Shown here: piece by piece, positions 56,453 through 64,000 of the stretch
Layout: each line of letters begins with the position of its first letter
Numbering within the stretch: position 1 is the first letter of the stretch
Assembly (NCBI RefSeq): GCF_003047105.1
Contig: NZ_CP028475.1
Coordinates: 2,046,001 to 2,110,000, forward strand
DNA length: 64,000 nucleotides
DNA from: Celeribacter baekdonensis
Lineage (GTDB): Bacteria > Pseudomonadota > Alphaproteobacteria > Rhodobacterales > Rhodobacteraceae
Reading direction: 5' to 3'
Program-made: the position numbers and the translations under genes
The notes under the pieces: model-generated
Seen by the model: the letters and a program-made list of their open reading frames with translations, nothing else
What the model was told of the DNA's origin: nothing
The model's database searches: none

Positions 56453-57346
56453 GCGGCGGATCATGGGCGACGATGAACGCGGCCGTCTCCGATATGGCTT
56501 GTCGCGCCTCCGGGAAAAACCCGTCGAACATGTGCCACACATGCGGCGCTCCAAGGGTCAGGCTGAGGGTCGCCTCAACACCTTCTCGGTTCAAATGATC
56601 CGACATTCGCACCGCATCATCACGCAAAACTTCACATTCAGACGCCTGTATCAACACCGGCGGACCCTCAGGAAAGCTGGCAAAAAGCGGCGAAACCTGT
56701 GGCTGTTTTGGGTCTGCATCGCCCAAAATCATTTGGGTGAGGTCACGCGCCCGTTCAACCGGAAAAAAATGGTCGCGCTTGGCATTTGACACAAAAGACG
56801 GGCTTGAAAGGGTCAGGTCGGTGAAGGGCGACCATGCGAAAGCAGACGCTGGCGGGGTGCCGCGTTCGCACAGCTCAGACAAAAGCGAGAGCGCCAAACC
56901 GCCCCCCGCGCTGTCCCCGCCGAGACTGATGTCTTGGGGCGCAAAGCCCGAAGCCAAAAGCGCCTCCCAAACCAGACAGGCATCCTCAAACGCCGCAGGC
57001 AAAGGGTGCTCGGGGCCAAGCGGTAGGCCGGAAGAAACACTGGACGGCGCGCCAATTGCGCCAATCGCGACGCTAAGCGTTTATGGGTCTGCGGGCTCCC
57101 CGCGACATAACCGCCGCCGTGGAAAAACAGGATCACGCGGTCATCACCTACGTCGGGCGGATGAATCCACAGCCCCGGAAACCCCAACGCATCATGACGC
57201 ACTTCGGTGGACAAGGTGACCGGCACGGACAGCCGTGCGGCCAGATCCATGCCGTCGCGCAGAGGCACTGGGTTTTGCGCATAGGTAAACGCGGCACGCA
57301 CGATGGGGCTCAATGCACTGGCAAGAACCCGCATCCGGTAGCTCAT
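56445..57346 (-). CDS. Alpha/beta hydrolase, HSL/acetyl-esterase type (one-base frameshift)
   Basis: Esterase of the hormone-sensitive-lipase family. Oxyanion motif [13 protein letters not shown], nucleophile elbow LGGDSAGGG, Asp in the [12 protein letters not shown] region and His in APHVWHMF. The chain switches frame after [10 protein letters not shown]; adding one C to the run at 57,012-57,015 restores [16 protein letters not shown] and a 300-residue protein. Its 3' end overlaps comM convergently by 8 bp and its start overlaps the gshB stop. Confidence 0.9.
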
Positions 57347-58296
57347 GCGCGCTTGGCCTCAATCGCCTGCCAAATCAACTCTGCTGTGTTGGTGCCGTCA
57401 AAACGCTCAAGCTCCTGAATGCCCGTGGGCGAGGTGACGTTGATCTCGGTGAGGTAATCGCCAATCACGTCAATGCCGACAAAAACCTGACCCTTTTCTT
57501 TCAAAAGCGGGCCGATTTTGGCACAAATCTCACGATCACGATCGGTCAAGCCGACCTTTTCGGGACGTCCGCCGACGTGCATGTTGGAGCGGGTTTCGCC
57601 CTTTTGCGGCACACGGTTGATCGCGCCAACGGCTTCGCCATCGACAAGGATAACGCGTTTATCTCCGTTTGAGACATCGGGCAGAAATTTCTGAACGATC
57701 ATCGGCTCGCGCGACATGCCGGTGAAAAGCTCGTGCAGGGATGACAGGTTGCGATCATTTGGGTCCAGACGAAACACGCCCGCGCCGCCATTGCCATAAA
57801 GTGGCTTCAAAATAATATCGCCGTGCTTTTCTTTAAACGCACGGATCGTGGCGAGATCGCGCGCGATGGCGGTCGGCGGGGTCAAGTCCGGGAAATTCAG
57901 CACAAGCAGCTTTTCCGGGTAATTGCGCACCCAAAACGGATCGTTGACCACCAACGTGCCGGGCATGATCATGTCGAGCAAATGGGTTGTCGTGATATAG
58001 CCCATATCAAATGGCGGATCTTGGCGCAGCCAAACAACGTCATAGTCAGAGAGATCCACCTCCGCCATCTCGCCCAACGTGTAGTGATCGCCCTCAACCC
58101 GGCGGACCTCAATCGGCCAACCACGGGCAGTGATCCGGCCCTCTTGGAACGCGAGATGGTCCGGCGTGTAGTAAAACAACGTATGCCCGCGCTTTTGCGC
58201 CTCTTCCATGATGCGGAACGTGCTGTCGGCGTTGATATTGACCGGACCGATCGGGTCCATCTGAATTGCAACTTTTAACGATTTCGGTGTGGGCAA
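57343..58296 (-). CDS. gshB: Glutathione synthase
   Basis: 317-residue ATP-grasp ligase joining gamma-glutamylcysteine and glycine. N-terminal [23 protein letters not shown]-grasp segments [18 protein letters not shown] and [20 protein letters not shown] are present. First gene of a two-gene unit with the hydrolase (ATGA overlap). Confidence 0.95.
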   Translation of the reverse strand: MPTPKSLKVAIQMDPIGPVNINADSTFRIMEEAQKRGHTLFYYTPDHLAFQEGRITARGWPIEVRRVEGDHYTLGEMAEVDLSDYDVVWLRQDPPFDMGYITTTHLLDMIMPGTLVVNDPFWVRNYPEKLLVLNFPDLTPPTAIARDLATIRAFKEKHGDIILKPLYGNGGAGVFRLDPNDRNLSSLHELFTGMSREPMIVQKFLPDVSNGDKRVILVDGEAVGAINRVPQKGETRSNMHVGGRPEKVGLTDRDREICAKIGPLLKEKGQVFVGIDVIGDYLTEINVTSPTGIQELERFDGTNTAELIWQAIEAKRA

Positions 58297-58388
58297 GGCT
58301 CGTCTCCCGAGAATGGTTTTCTCTTAGATGGACCAGCCCCGTCCTGCATTCAATGGGAATGTCCTGTGCGGGAATTCACATCAGCCTT

Positions 58389-58784
58389 TTACATCAGAGC
58401 GTTTTCGAGAATTTCGACATGGCCTTGCCCATCCACCAGTGCCACATCTATGCGCATGTCGGTGAGCAGACCCTTGGGCTGTTGGCCAATGTAATCCTCA
58501 GCACTGGCACAGATACGAGCGATTTGTTTGGGGCCCAGATGTGCGGCGGCCGCGCTCAGGGTTTTGGAGGCTTTGACCTCGACAAAAATAAACCCGTCAC
58601 CATCGTGAAAAATCAAATCAATTTCCCCGCCTCTGCCGCGCCACCGCGCCTGTGCCAAGTCATAGCCTTGGGCCGCATAGTGGCGTGCAACGCAAGCTTC
58701 GGCGGAGTGACCAAACTCATAGGCCATGCGCCCGCGCGTCTGGCGGGCAGAAATCGGGTCGTATCCGACAAAATCAAGAGGCAC
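58389..58784 (-). CDS. yraN: UPF0102/YraN-family protein (endonuclease-like fold)
   Basis: 131 residues with the restriction-endonuclease-like motif GGEIDLIFHDGDGFIFVEVKA (E-D-ExK) and N-terminal GHSAEACVARHYAAQGY. Function unclear in the family. Nine bases downstream of rsmI, the usual neighbour. Confidence 0.93.
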   Translation of the reverse strand: MPLDFVGYDPISARQTRGRMAYEFGHSAEACVARHYAAQGYDLAQARWRGRGGEIDLIFHDGDGFIFVEVKASKTLSAAAAHLGPKQIARICASAEDYIGQQPKGLLTDMRIDVALVDGQGHVEILENALM

Positions 58785-58793
58785 GCTTTTCTC

Positions 58794-59663
58794 CTACTGC
58801 GGCGAATTTTGATCCGTGATCGCGAGTGCCATTTGATAGGCATCGCGTTTTTTCAATCCGTGTTTTTCGGCCACCTCCGCTGCGGCGTCTTTGACCGACA
58901 TCGTTTCCAGAGCAAGCCTCAAATCCGCCTCAAGATCGGCCTCGGAAATGTCTTCATGCTCTGCCCGCCCGACCAAAAGCACAATTTCACCTTTCACCGG
59001 ACTGTCGCGCAGGCTGTCCTCAAGTTCCGCCAAACTGCCCTTTCGCACTTCTTCAAACCGCTTGGTCAGCTCACGACACAGGGCCGCCGGTCGGTTTCCC
59101 CCCAAAGTCTCACACAATTCCCCTAACGTTTTATGAACCCGCTTTGGGCTTTCATAAAACCCAAGCGTGGCTTGGACGGGGGCGAAGGAGGCAAAGAATT
59201 TCAACCGAGCCCCGCGAGAGGACGGGGGAAATCCGGCAAAAAGGAACCGATCCGAAGGCAAGCCCGAAATGGTCAGAGCCGCAATCATCGCGGAGGGACC
59301 GGGCGCAGACGTCACAGCAATGCCCTGCGCGAGTGCTTCGCGGCATAGCACAAAGCCGGGATCGGCCACCAAAGGTGTGCCCGCCTCAGATGCATAGGCC
59401 ACGGATTTGCCCTCTTGCATCAAAGCAATCAACCGAGGCCGCGCCTGAGCACCGTTGTGATCGTGATAGGCGTAGATGTGGCGGCCATTGAGGGGAACGC
59501 CGTGGATTTCCATCAATTTGCGAAGGGTGCGCGTGTCTTCGGCGGCCAAAACATCCGCAGAGGCGAGAATATCGAGCGCACGCAGGGTGATATCGCGCGC
59601 ATTCCCGATGGGAGTGGCGAGGAAATGGAGGCCAGCGGGAAGATGCTTGACTTGATAAATCAC
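58794..59663 (-). CDS. rsmI: 16S rRNA (cytidine1402-2'-O)-methyltransferase
   Basis: 289-residue SAM-dependent tetrapyrrole-methylase-fold enzyme acting on the decoding centre. Family motifs LHFLATPIGNARDITLRAL, LAAEDTRTLRKL, SEAGTPLVADPG and SAPGPSAMIAALTISG are clear. Divergent from the lipoprotein gene. Confidence 0.95.
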   Translation of the reverse strand: MIYQVKHLPAGLHFLATPIGNARDITLRALDILASADVLAAEDTRTLRKLMEIHGVPLNGRHIYAYHDHNGAQARPRLIALMQEGKSVAYASEAGTPLVADPGFVLCREALAQGIAVTSAPGPSAMIAALTISGLPSDRFLFAGFPPSSRGARLKFFASFAPVQATLGFYESPKRVHKTLGELCETLGGNRPAALCRELTKRFEEVRKGSLAELEDSLRDSPVKGEIVLLVGRAEHEDISEADLEADLRLALETMSVKDAAAEVAEKHGLKKRDAYQMALAITDQNSPQ

Positions 59664-59775
59664 ATGAGTTCCGGGTCTTTGCGGCGTTTACTCTTTGGGG
59701 CGTGTCGCATAGTCTGCGAAGGTGTCCAAAAGACCCAAGTTGCCAAGAGTTCGCCGTCAGGAGTGAGGTTCCCCT

Positions 59776-60954
59776 ATGTTCGCTGTTCTAAGCGCCGCCC
59801 GCAAGTCCATCAAAAAACTTGCGTTGGCCTTGTCTTTCACTGCCCTTGCCGCCTGTGATCCGGGCGCGCTTCAGGTTGGCGGCGGTCCGACCATCAACAC
59901 GGACAAACCCGTGCCCGTTGCGCTGTTGGTGCCTTACGAATCGCAACAGGGGGGTGACGTTGCCTTGGCGCAGTCTTTGGAGAACGCGGCCCGTTTGGCG
60001 ATGGCCGATCTACAAGGCGTGACAATTGATTTGCGGGTCTATGCCACGGGCGGCCAAGCCGAACGTGCCTCAGCCGCAGCCTCGCAAGCGGTCCAAGACG
60101 GGGCCAAGATCATCCTTGGTCCGGTGTACGGCGGCTCGGCCAAATTGGCGGGCATCCCGGCGGCCAACGCAGGCATCAATGTGCTGTCCTTCTCCAACAA
60201 CCCGGACATCGCGGGCGGCAACGTCTTTATCCTCGGCGATACCTTTAGCAATACGGCCAACCGACTTGTCTCCTATGCCAAGACCAATGGCAAAAACCGG
60301 ATCATGGTTGTGAACGGCCAAAGCCCGGCGGAAAATTCCGGCGCGAGCGCAATCAAAACCGCCATCTCTCGTAAAGGTGCGACATTTGCAGGAGAACAGA
60401 GCTTTGAGTTGAGCCAACAGGGCGTGGTGCAATCCATTCGCCCCATCGCCGCCGCCGCCCGCAGCTCCGGTGCGGATGCGATTTTCTTTACCTCGGGCAA
60501 TGACGGTGCCATGCCGCTTTTGGCCCAGATGTTGCCGGAAAACGGCATCAAATCGCCGCAACCACAATTCATCGGTCTGCAACGGTGGAATTTCCCGGCC
60601 TCCGCACTGAGCTTGCCGGGCCTGCAAGACAGCTGGTTTGCCATCCCCGACCAACGCCTCGTCAACAGCTTTTCCAACCGCTACTCCGCCCAATATGGCG
60701 CAGCACCGCACGCTTTGGCGGGGCTGGCCTATGACGGGATCGCGGCGATTGGGGCCTTGGTTCAGTCCGGCAACCAAAACGCCCTCACCACTCAAGGCCT
60801 GACCCGCAACTCCGGCTTTGTCGGCGTTAACGGGATTTTCCGGCTTTTGTCCGATGGTACGAATGAACGCGGCCTCTCCGTGGCGACCATCCAAAACAAT
60901 CAGGTAATCGAGATTGACCCTGCACCAAGATCCTTCGCGGGCGCTGGCTTCTAA
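59776..60954 (+). CDS. Penicillin-binding protein activator (LpoA-like) lipoprotein, periplasmic-binding fold
   Basis: 392 residues. A lipoprotein signal ends in LAAC (Cys27). The mature part is a Leu/Ile/Val-binding-protein-like fold (VPVALLVPYESQQGGDVALAQSLENAARLA in part; KIILGPVYGGSAKL; GLAYDGIAAIGAL). It lies next to rsmI and yraN, as LpoA does in enterobacteria; the role in peptidoglycan synthase activation is inferred from that. Confidence 0.88.
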   Translation: MFAVLSAARKSIKKLALALSFTALAACDPGALQVGGGPTINTDKPVPVALLVPYESQQGGDVALAQSLENAARLAMADLQGVTIDLRVYATGGQAERASAAASQAVQDGAKIILGPVYGGSAKLAGIPAANAGINVLSFSNNPDIAGGNVFILGDTFSNTANRLVSYAKTNGKNRIMVVNGQSPAENSGASAIKTAISRKGATFAGEQSFELSQQGVVQSIRPIAAAARSSGADAIFFTSGNDGAMPLLAQMLPENGIKSPQPQFIGLQRWNFPASALSLPGLQDSWFAIPDQRLVNSFSNRYSAQYGAAPHALAGLAYDGIAAIGALVQSGNQNALTTQGLTRNSGFVGVNGIFRLLSDGTNERGLSVATIQNNQVIEIDPAPRSFAGAGF

Positions 60955-63736
60955 CGGCCCCGCCCTTTCCGACTTTGTTCCCGCCCCTGCCGGGAGCCTG
61001 ATTTGCGCTGAAACGGCAATTTTCGATGTCTCCGCCGTGGCGGAGGCGTTGGACGTTGCTTGGGTTGACGCAAAAGATGCGGCGGCCCTGCGCAAAGCCA
61101 CCGTAGCCGTGCTCAACGCAGCCCAAGACAAAGGCCGCGCCACCATCGCCGCCGCCATAGCTGAGGCTCCACGCAATGCCCGCCCGGCGGTGCGATCCTA
61201 TGCGTGGCTCACCGATTGCATTGTCACCTCGGTCCTGTTCACGGCACAAACCAAACTGCACCCGAACCCCAACCCGACCGAAGGCGAGCGCATCGCGATT
61301 TTGGCTGTGGGGGGCTATGGCCGGGCCGAAATGTCGCCGCAATCCGATGTCGATCTGTTGTTCTTGGCCCCCCATAAAATCAGCGGCTGGATCGAAAGTC
61401 TGGTCGAGAGCATGCTCTATATGTTCTGGGATTTGCACCTTAAAGTCGGTCATTCCACCCGCACGATCCGCGATTGTATCCGTCTGGGACGCGAAGATTT
61501 CACCATTCGCACCGCGATGTTGGAGTTGCGTTATTTGGCCGGAAACCGGGATTTGGCGACCGAACTCCATGTAAAATTGCGCGACGAATTGTTTCGCACC
61601 ACGGCGCGCGAATTCATCGAAGCCAAACTGCAAGAACGCGCCGAACGCCACCGCAAACAAGGCGGCCAACGCTATGTGGTCGAGCCCAATATCAAAGAGG
61701 GCAAAGGTGGCTTGCGCGATCTGCACACGCTGTTTTGGATCGCCAAATACGTCCACGGTGTGCGCAACACCGCCGATTTGGTCAAGGCGGGTGTGTTCAC
61801 CGCCGAGGAATATCGCCAGTTCGAAGAGGCGGAGACCTTTCTTTACGCCGCACGCAATGCGCTTCATCTGATCGCCGGACGGCCGATGGACCAACTGACC
61901 TTTGACATGCAGGTCGAGGTGGCGGATCGCTTGGGCTATATCGACCATTCTGGTCGTCGCGCGGTCGAACATTTTATGCAGGATTTCTTTCGCCACGCGA
62001 CCCGCGTTGGCGAATTGACCCGGATTTTCCTGACCTCGCTTGAGGCGCAACACGTCAAACAAGAACCGGCGCTGCAACGGCTGTTCAAACGGCGGCGCAA
62101 GATCGACAATCAATATGAGCTGGTCCACAACCGCCTCAATGTGCTCGATCGCAAGGCGTTTTTGGCGGACAAACTCAACCTGCTGCGCGTGTTCGAAGAA
62201 GGGCTGCGCACCGGGTATCTGTTGCACCCGGATGTAATGCGGCTGATCTCGGCCAATCTCGACAAAATCGACACTGAGATGCGCAACACGCCTGAGGCTC
62301 AGCGGATTTTCGTGGATCTGTTGCTCAAACACGGCAACCCCGAACGCGCGCTGCGCCGGATGAATGAACTGGGCGTTTTGGGGGCGTTTATCCCGGAGTT
62401 TCAGTACATTGTCGCGATGATGCAATTCAACATGTATCACAGCTACACGGTGGATGAGCACACGATTCAGGTGATCTCCAACCTGGCGCAAATCGAGCGT
62501 GGCGAGTTGACCGACCCACTGCCTTTGGCAACAAGCATCCTAAAGACCGGCATCAACCGCAAAGTGCTTTATGTCGCAATGTTGCTGCATGACATTGGCA
62601 AAGGCCGCCCCGAGGACCATTCGATCATCGGCGCACAAATCGCGCGCAAAGTGGCACCGCGTCTTGGCCTGAAACCGGCGGAATGCGAGACGGTGGAATG
62701 GCTGGTCCGTTACCACCTCTTGATGTCGGATATGGCGCAAAAACGCGACATTTCCGATCCGCGCACGGTGCGTGACTTTGCCAAGGCGGTGAAGACCCGC
62801 GAGCGGCTTGATCTTTTGACGGTGCTGACGGTCTGTGACATTCGCGGCGTTGGCCCGAATGTCTGGAACAATTGGAAAGCGGTGTTGTTGCGCAACCTGC
62901 ATGCACAGACGGCCTATGCACTTGAGCACGGACTGGAAGAAGTCAACCGCGATGCGCGCCAGGGCGAAGCGAAAAAAGTCCTGCGCGAAAAGCTGTCTGG
63001 CTGGGACACAAGCGAGCGACGCAAAGAAATTCAGCGCCATTATGGCCCCTATTGGCAAGGACTGCCGCTGTCTGCCCATCTGGTCTTTGCCGAGCTTTTA
63101 AAGGGCATCAAGGACGACGAAATCCGCACAGATTTGCATCCCGATGAGGACCGCGATGCCACCCGCGCCTGTTTTGCGCTGGCTGACCATCACGGCATTT
63201 TCTCGCGTCTTGCAGGTGCTTTGGCTTTGGTCGGCGCCAATGTCGTGGACGCGCGCACCTACACCTCCAAAGATGGCTATGCGACCGCTGTGTTTTGGAT
63301 TCAGGACAACGATGGCAATCCGTTTGAACAGGCCCGCCTGCCGCGTCTGCGTCAGATGATCGACAAGATTTTGCGCGGGGAAATGGGCGCACGTCAGGCG
63401 CTCGACTCCCGCGACAAAATCAAGAAACGCGAAAGCAAATTCCGGGTGCCGACCTCCATCAGTTTCGACAATGAGGGCTCGGAAATTTTCACCATCATCG
63501 AAGTGGACACCCGTGATCGCCCCGGTCTGTTGTACGATCTGACCCGCGTTTTGGCCGCCAACAACGTCTCCATCGCCACCGCCCAGATCGCCACATATGG
63601 CGCACAGGTCGTGGACGTCTTTTATGTCAAGGACATGTTCGGAATGAAATTCCACAGTGAATCCAAACGCCGCACGTTAGAAAAGAAGCTGCGCGAAGCG
63701 ATTGATCAGGGCGCGGAACGGGCGCGCAGCGCATGA
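60914..63736 (+). CDS. glnD: PII uridylyltransferase/uridylyl-removing enzyme
   Basis: 940-residue nitrogen sensor that adds or removes UMP on PII proteins according to glutamine. Nucleotidyltransferase motif VGGYGRAEMSPQSDVDLLF (Asp145, Asp147), HD domain with LLHDIGKG (His559, Asp560) and two C-terminal ACT domains (one beginning VDTRDRPGLLYDLTRVLA). No ATG exists near the N-terminus; the start is most likely the TTG at 60,914, overlapping the lipoprotein gene by 41 bp. Its stop overlaps the murJ ATG. Confidence 0.95.
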   Translation: MTLHQDPSRALASNGPALSDFVPAPAGSLICAETAIFDVSAVAEALDVAWVDAKDAAALRKATVAVLNAAQDKGRATIAAAIAEAPRNARPAVRSYAWLTDCIVTSVLFTAQTKLHPNPNPTEGERIAILAVGGYGRAEMSPQSDVDLLFLAPHKISGWIESLVESMLYMFWDLHLKVGHSTRTIRDCIRLGREDFTIRTAMLELRYLAGNRDLATELHVKLRDELFRTTAREFIEAKLQERAERHRKQGGQRYVVEPNIKEGKGGLRDLHTLFWIAKYVHGVRNTADLVKAGVFTAEEYRQFEEAETFLYAARNALHLIAGRPMDQLTFDMQVEVADRLGYIDHSGRRAVEHFMQDFFRHATRVGELTRIFLTSLEAQHVKQEPALQRLFKRRRKIDNQYELVHNRLNVLDRKAFLADKLNLLRVFEEGLRTGYLLHPDVMRLISANLDKIDTEMRNTPEAQRIFVDLLLKHGNPERALRRMNELGVLGAFIPEFQYIVAMMQFNMYHSYTVDEHTIQVISNLAQIERGELTDPLPLATSILKTGINRKVLYVAMLLHDIGKGRPEDHSIIGAQIARKVAPRLGLKPAECETVEWLVRYHLLMSDMAQKRDISDPRTVRDFAKAVKTRERLDLLTVLTVCDIRGVGPNVWNNWKAVLLRNLHAQTAYALEHGLEEVNRDARQGEAKKVLREKLSGWDTSERRKEIQRHYGPYWQGLPLSAHLVFAELLKGIKDDEIRTDLHPDEDRDATRACFALADHHGIFSRLAGALALVGANVVDARTYTSKDGYATAVFWIQDNDGNPFEQARLPRLRQMIDKILRGEMGARQALDSRDKIKKRESKFRVPTSISFDNEGSEIFTIIEVDTRDRPGLLYDLTRVLAANNVSIATAQIATYGAQVVDVFYVKDMFGMKFHSESKRRTLEKKLREAIDQGAERARSA

Positions 63737-64000
63737 AGCCCATCCGTCTTGTGCGCGGCTTCGTGACCGTGGGCGGCTGGACATTAATGAGCCGGGTGCT
63801 TGGGTTTGTGCGCGACGCGTTGATCGCGGCCTATTTGGGCGCGGGACCGGCGGCAGAGGCCTTTGTCGTGGCCTTTTCCTTGCCCAATATGTTCCGCCGT
63901 TTTTTCGCCGAAGGCACGTTGAACGTGGCCTTTGTGCCGCTGTTCTCAAAGAAACTTGAAACCACGGAGGGTGCCGAAGCGGACGCCAAACGCTTTGCCG
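63733..64000 (+). CDS. murJ: Lipid II flippase MurJ, partial
   Basis: First 89 codons of the MviN/MurJ membrane protein. The N-terminus MKPIRLVRGFVTVGGWTLMSRVLGFVRDALIAAYLG and NMFRRFFAEGTLNVAFVPLFS (both in part) are diagnostic. Reads off the right edge. ATGA overlap with glnD. Confidence 0.93.
   Translation, partial: MKPIRLVRGFVTVGGWTLMSRVLGFVRDALIAAYLGAGPAAEAFVVAFSLPNMFRRFFAEGTLNVAFVPLFSKKLETTEGAEADAKRFA

Noticed and set aside
11656..57346. Calling nhaC-like, coaBC, comM, lipoprotein and hydrolase pseudogenes
   Set aside because: Each needs only one added base, usually in a C/G run, and includes an essential gene. Assembly error is the simpler explanation.
60827..62491. Long minus-strand open frame (554 codons) opposite glnD
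   Set aside because: Antisense shadow of glnD; the sense strand carries all glnD motifs.
1..64000. tRNA, rRNA and CRISPR arrays
   Set aside because: No TPsiC-loop-like segments with cloverleaf context, no rRNA signature stretches and no regularly spaced repeats were seen on reading. A tRNA scan would settle this.

Overview
The window is a stretch of an alphaproteobacterial chromosome, most likely Rhodobacteraceae (Roseobacter group). Supporting this are a DUF1489 gene, hisS-hisZ-hisG with short HisG, RpoH2-type sigma factor, B12-dependent NrdJ, CobU, xdhABC beside a BMP-type ABC transporter, and gshB/yraN/rsmI/lipoprotein/glnD/murJ in their usual order. Assignments come from reading motifs and family resemblance; no database search was run.

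Layout. (1) Bases 1-16,800 are accessory. An IS5-family transposase runs off the left edge, followed by a RidA-VOC gene pair. A convergent 1,127-residue molybdopterin oxidoreductase follows, fused to its own flavin/[2Fe-2S] reductase. Next come an unexplained 0.9 kb and an IS91-family transposase. Then a LysR-type regulator (+) and a divergent seven-gene operon (-): RidA, VOC, NhaC-type transporter, DapA-family lyase, and a three-subunit FAD/Fe-S dehydrogenase of the D-hydroxyproline/opine/cyanide-oxidase type. A 17-bp palindrome containing a T-N11-A LysR box lies between regulator and operon. The island ends in a scar where a TIR-domain gene and a convergent AAA ATPase gene have both lost their 3' ends at one breakpoint near 15,745.
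(2) Bases 16,800-28,630 carry nrdJ, DUF1489, a divergent signal-peptidase-like gene, hisG-hisZ-hisS, slyX, a lipoprotein with a repeated motif, and dnaE.
(3) Bases 28,871-38,211 form one co-directional purine block: xdhABC, then an ATPase, two permeases and a binding protein of the BMP/nucleoside family.
(4) Bases 38,396-50,650 are mixed housekeeping and stress genes: AhpD-like, panC-panB, pirin, PPOX-like, CsbD, 2-hydroxyacid dehydrogenase, SH3 protein, capsule-synthesis-like protein, CDF transporter, M3 peptidase, membrane-anchored ThiF, dut.
(5) Bases 50,640-64,000 carry coaBC, rpoH2, cobU and a phosphatase, a GST, comM, an alpha/beta hydrolase, gshB, yraN, rsmI, a periplasmic-binding lipoprotein, glnD and the start of murJ.

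A cross-cutting observation is that at least six genes (nhaC-like, AAA ATPase, lipoprotein, coaBC, comM, alpha/beta hydrolase) are each broken by the loss of exactly one base, always repairable by adding one C/G, mostly in a short C/G run. Universal genes such as coaBC are affected, so this looks like systematic homopolymer under-calling rather than real pseudogenes. The IS5 transposase break could be the same effect or a programmed frameshift.

The best candidate for a little-described system is the LysR-controlled imino/amino-acid oxidation operon. Its RidA-VOC pair has a second copy in the opposite orientation next to the fused molybdo-flavo-iron-sulfur enzyme. No tRNA, rRNA or CRISPR array was seen.
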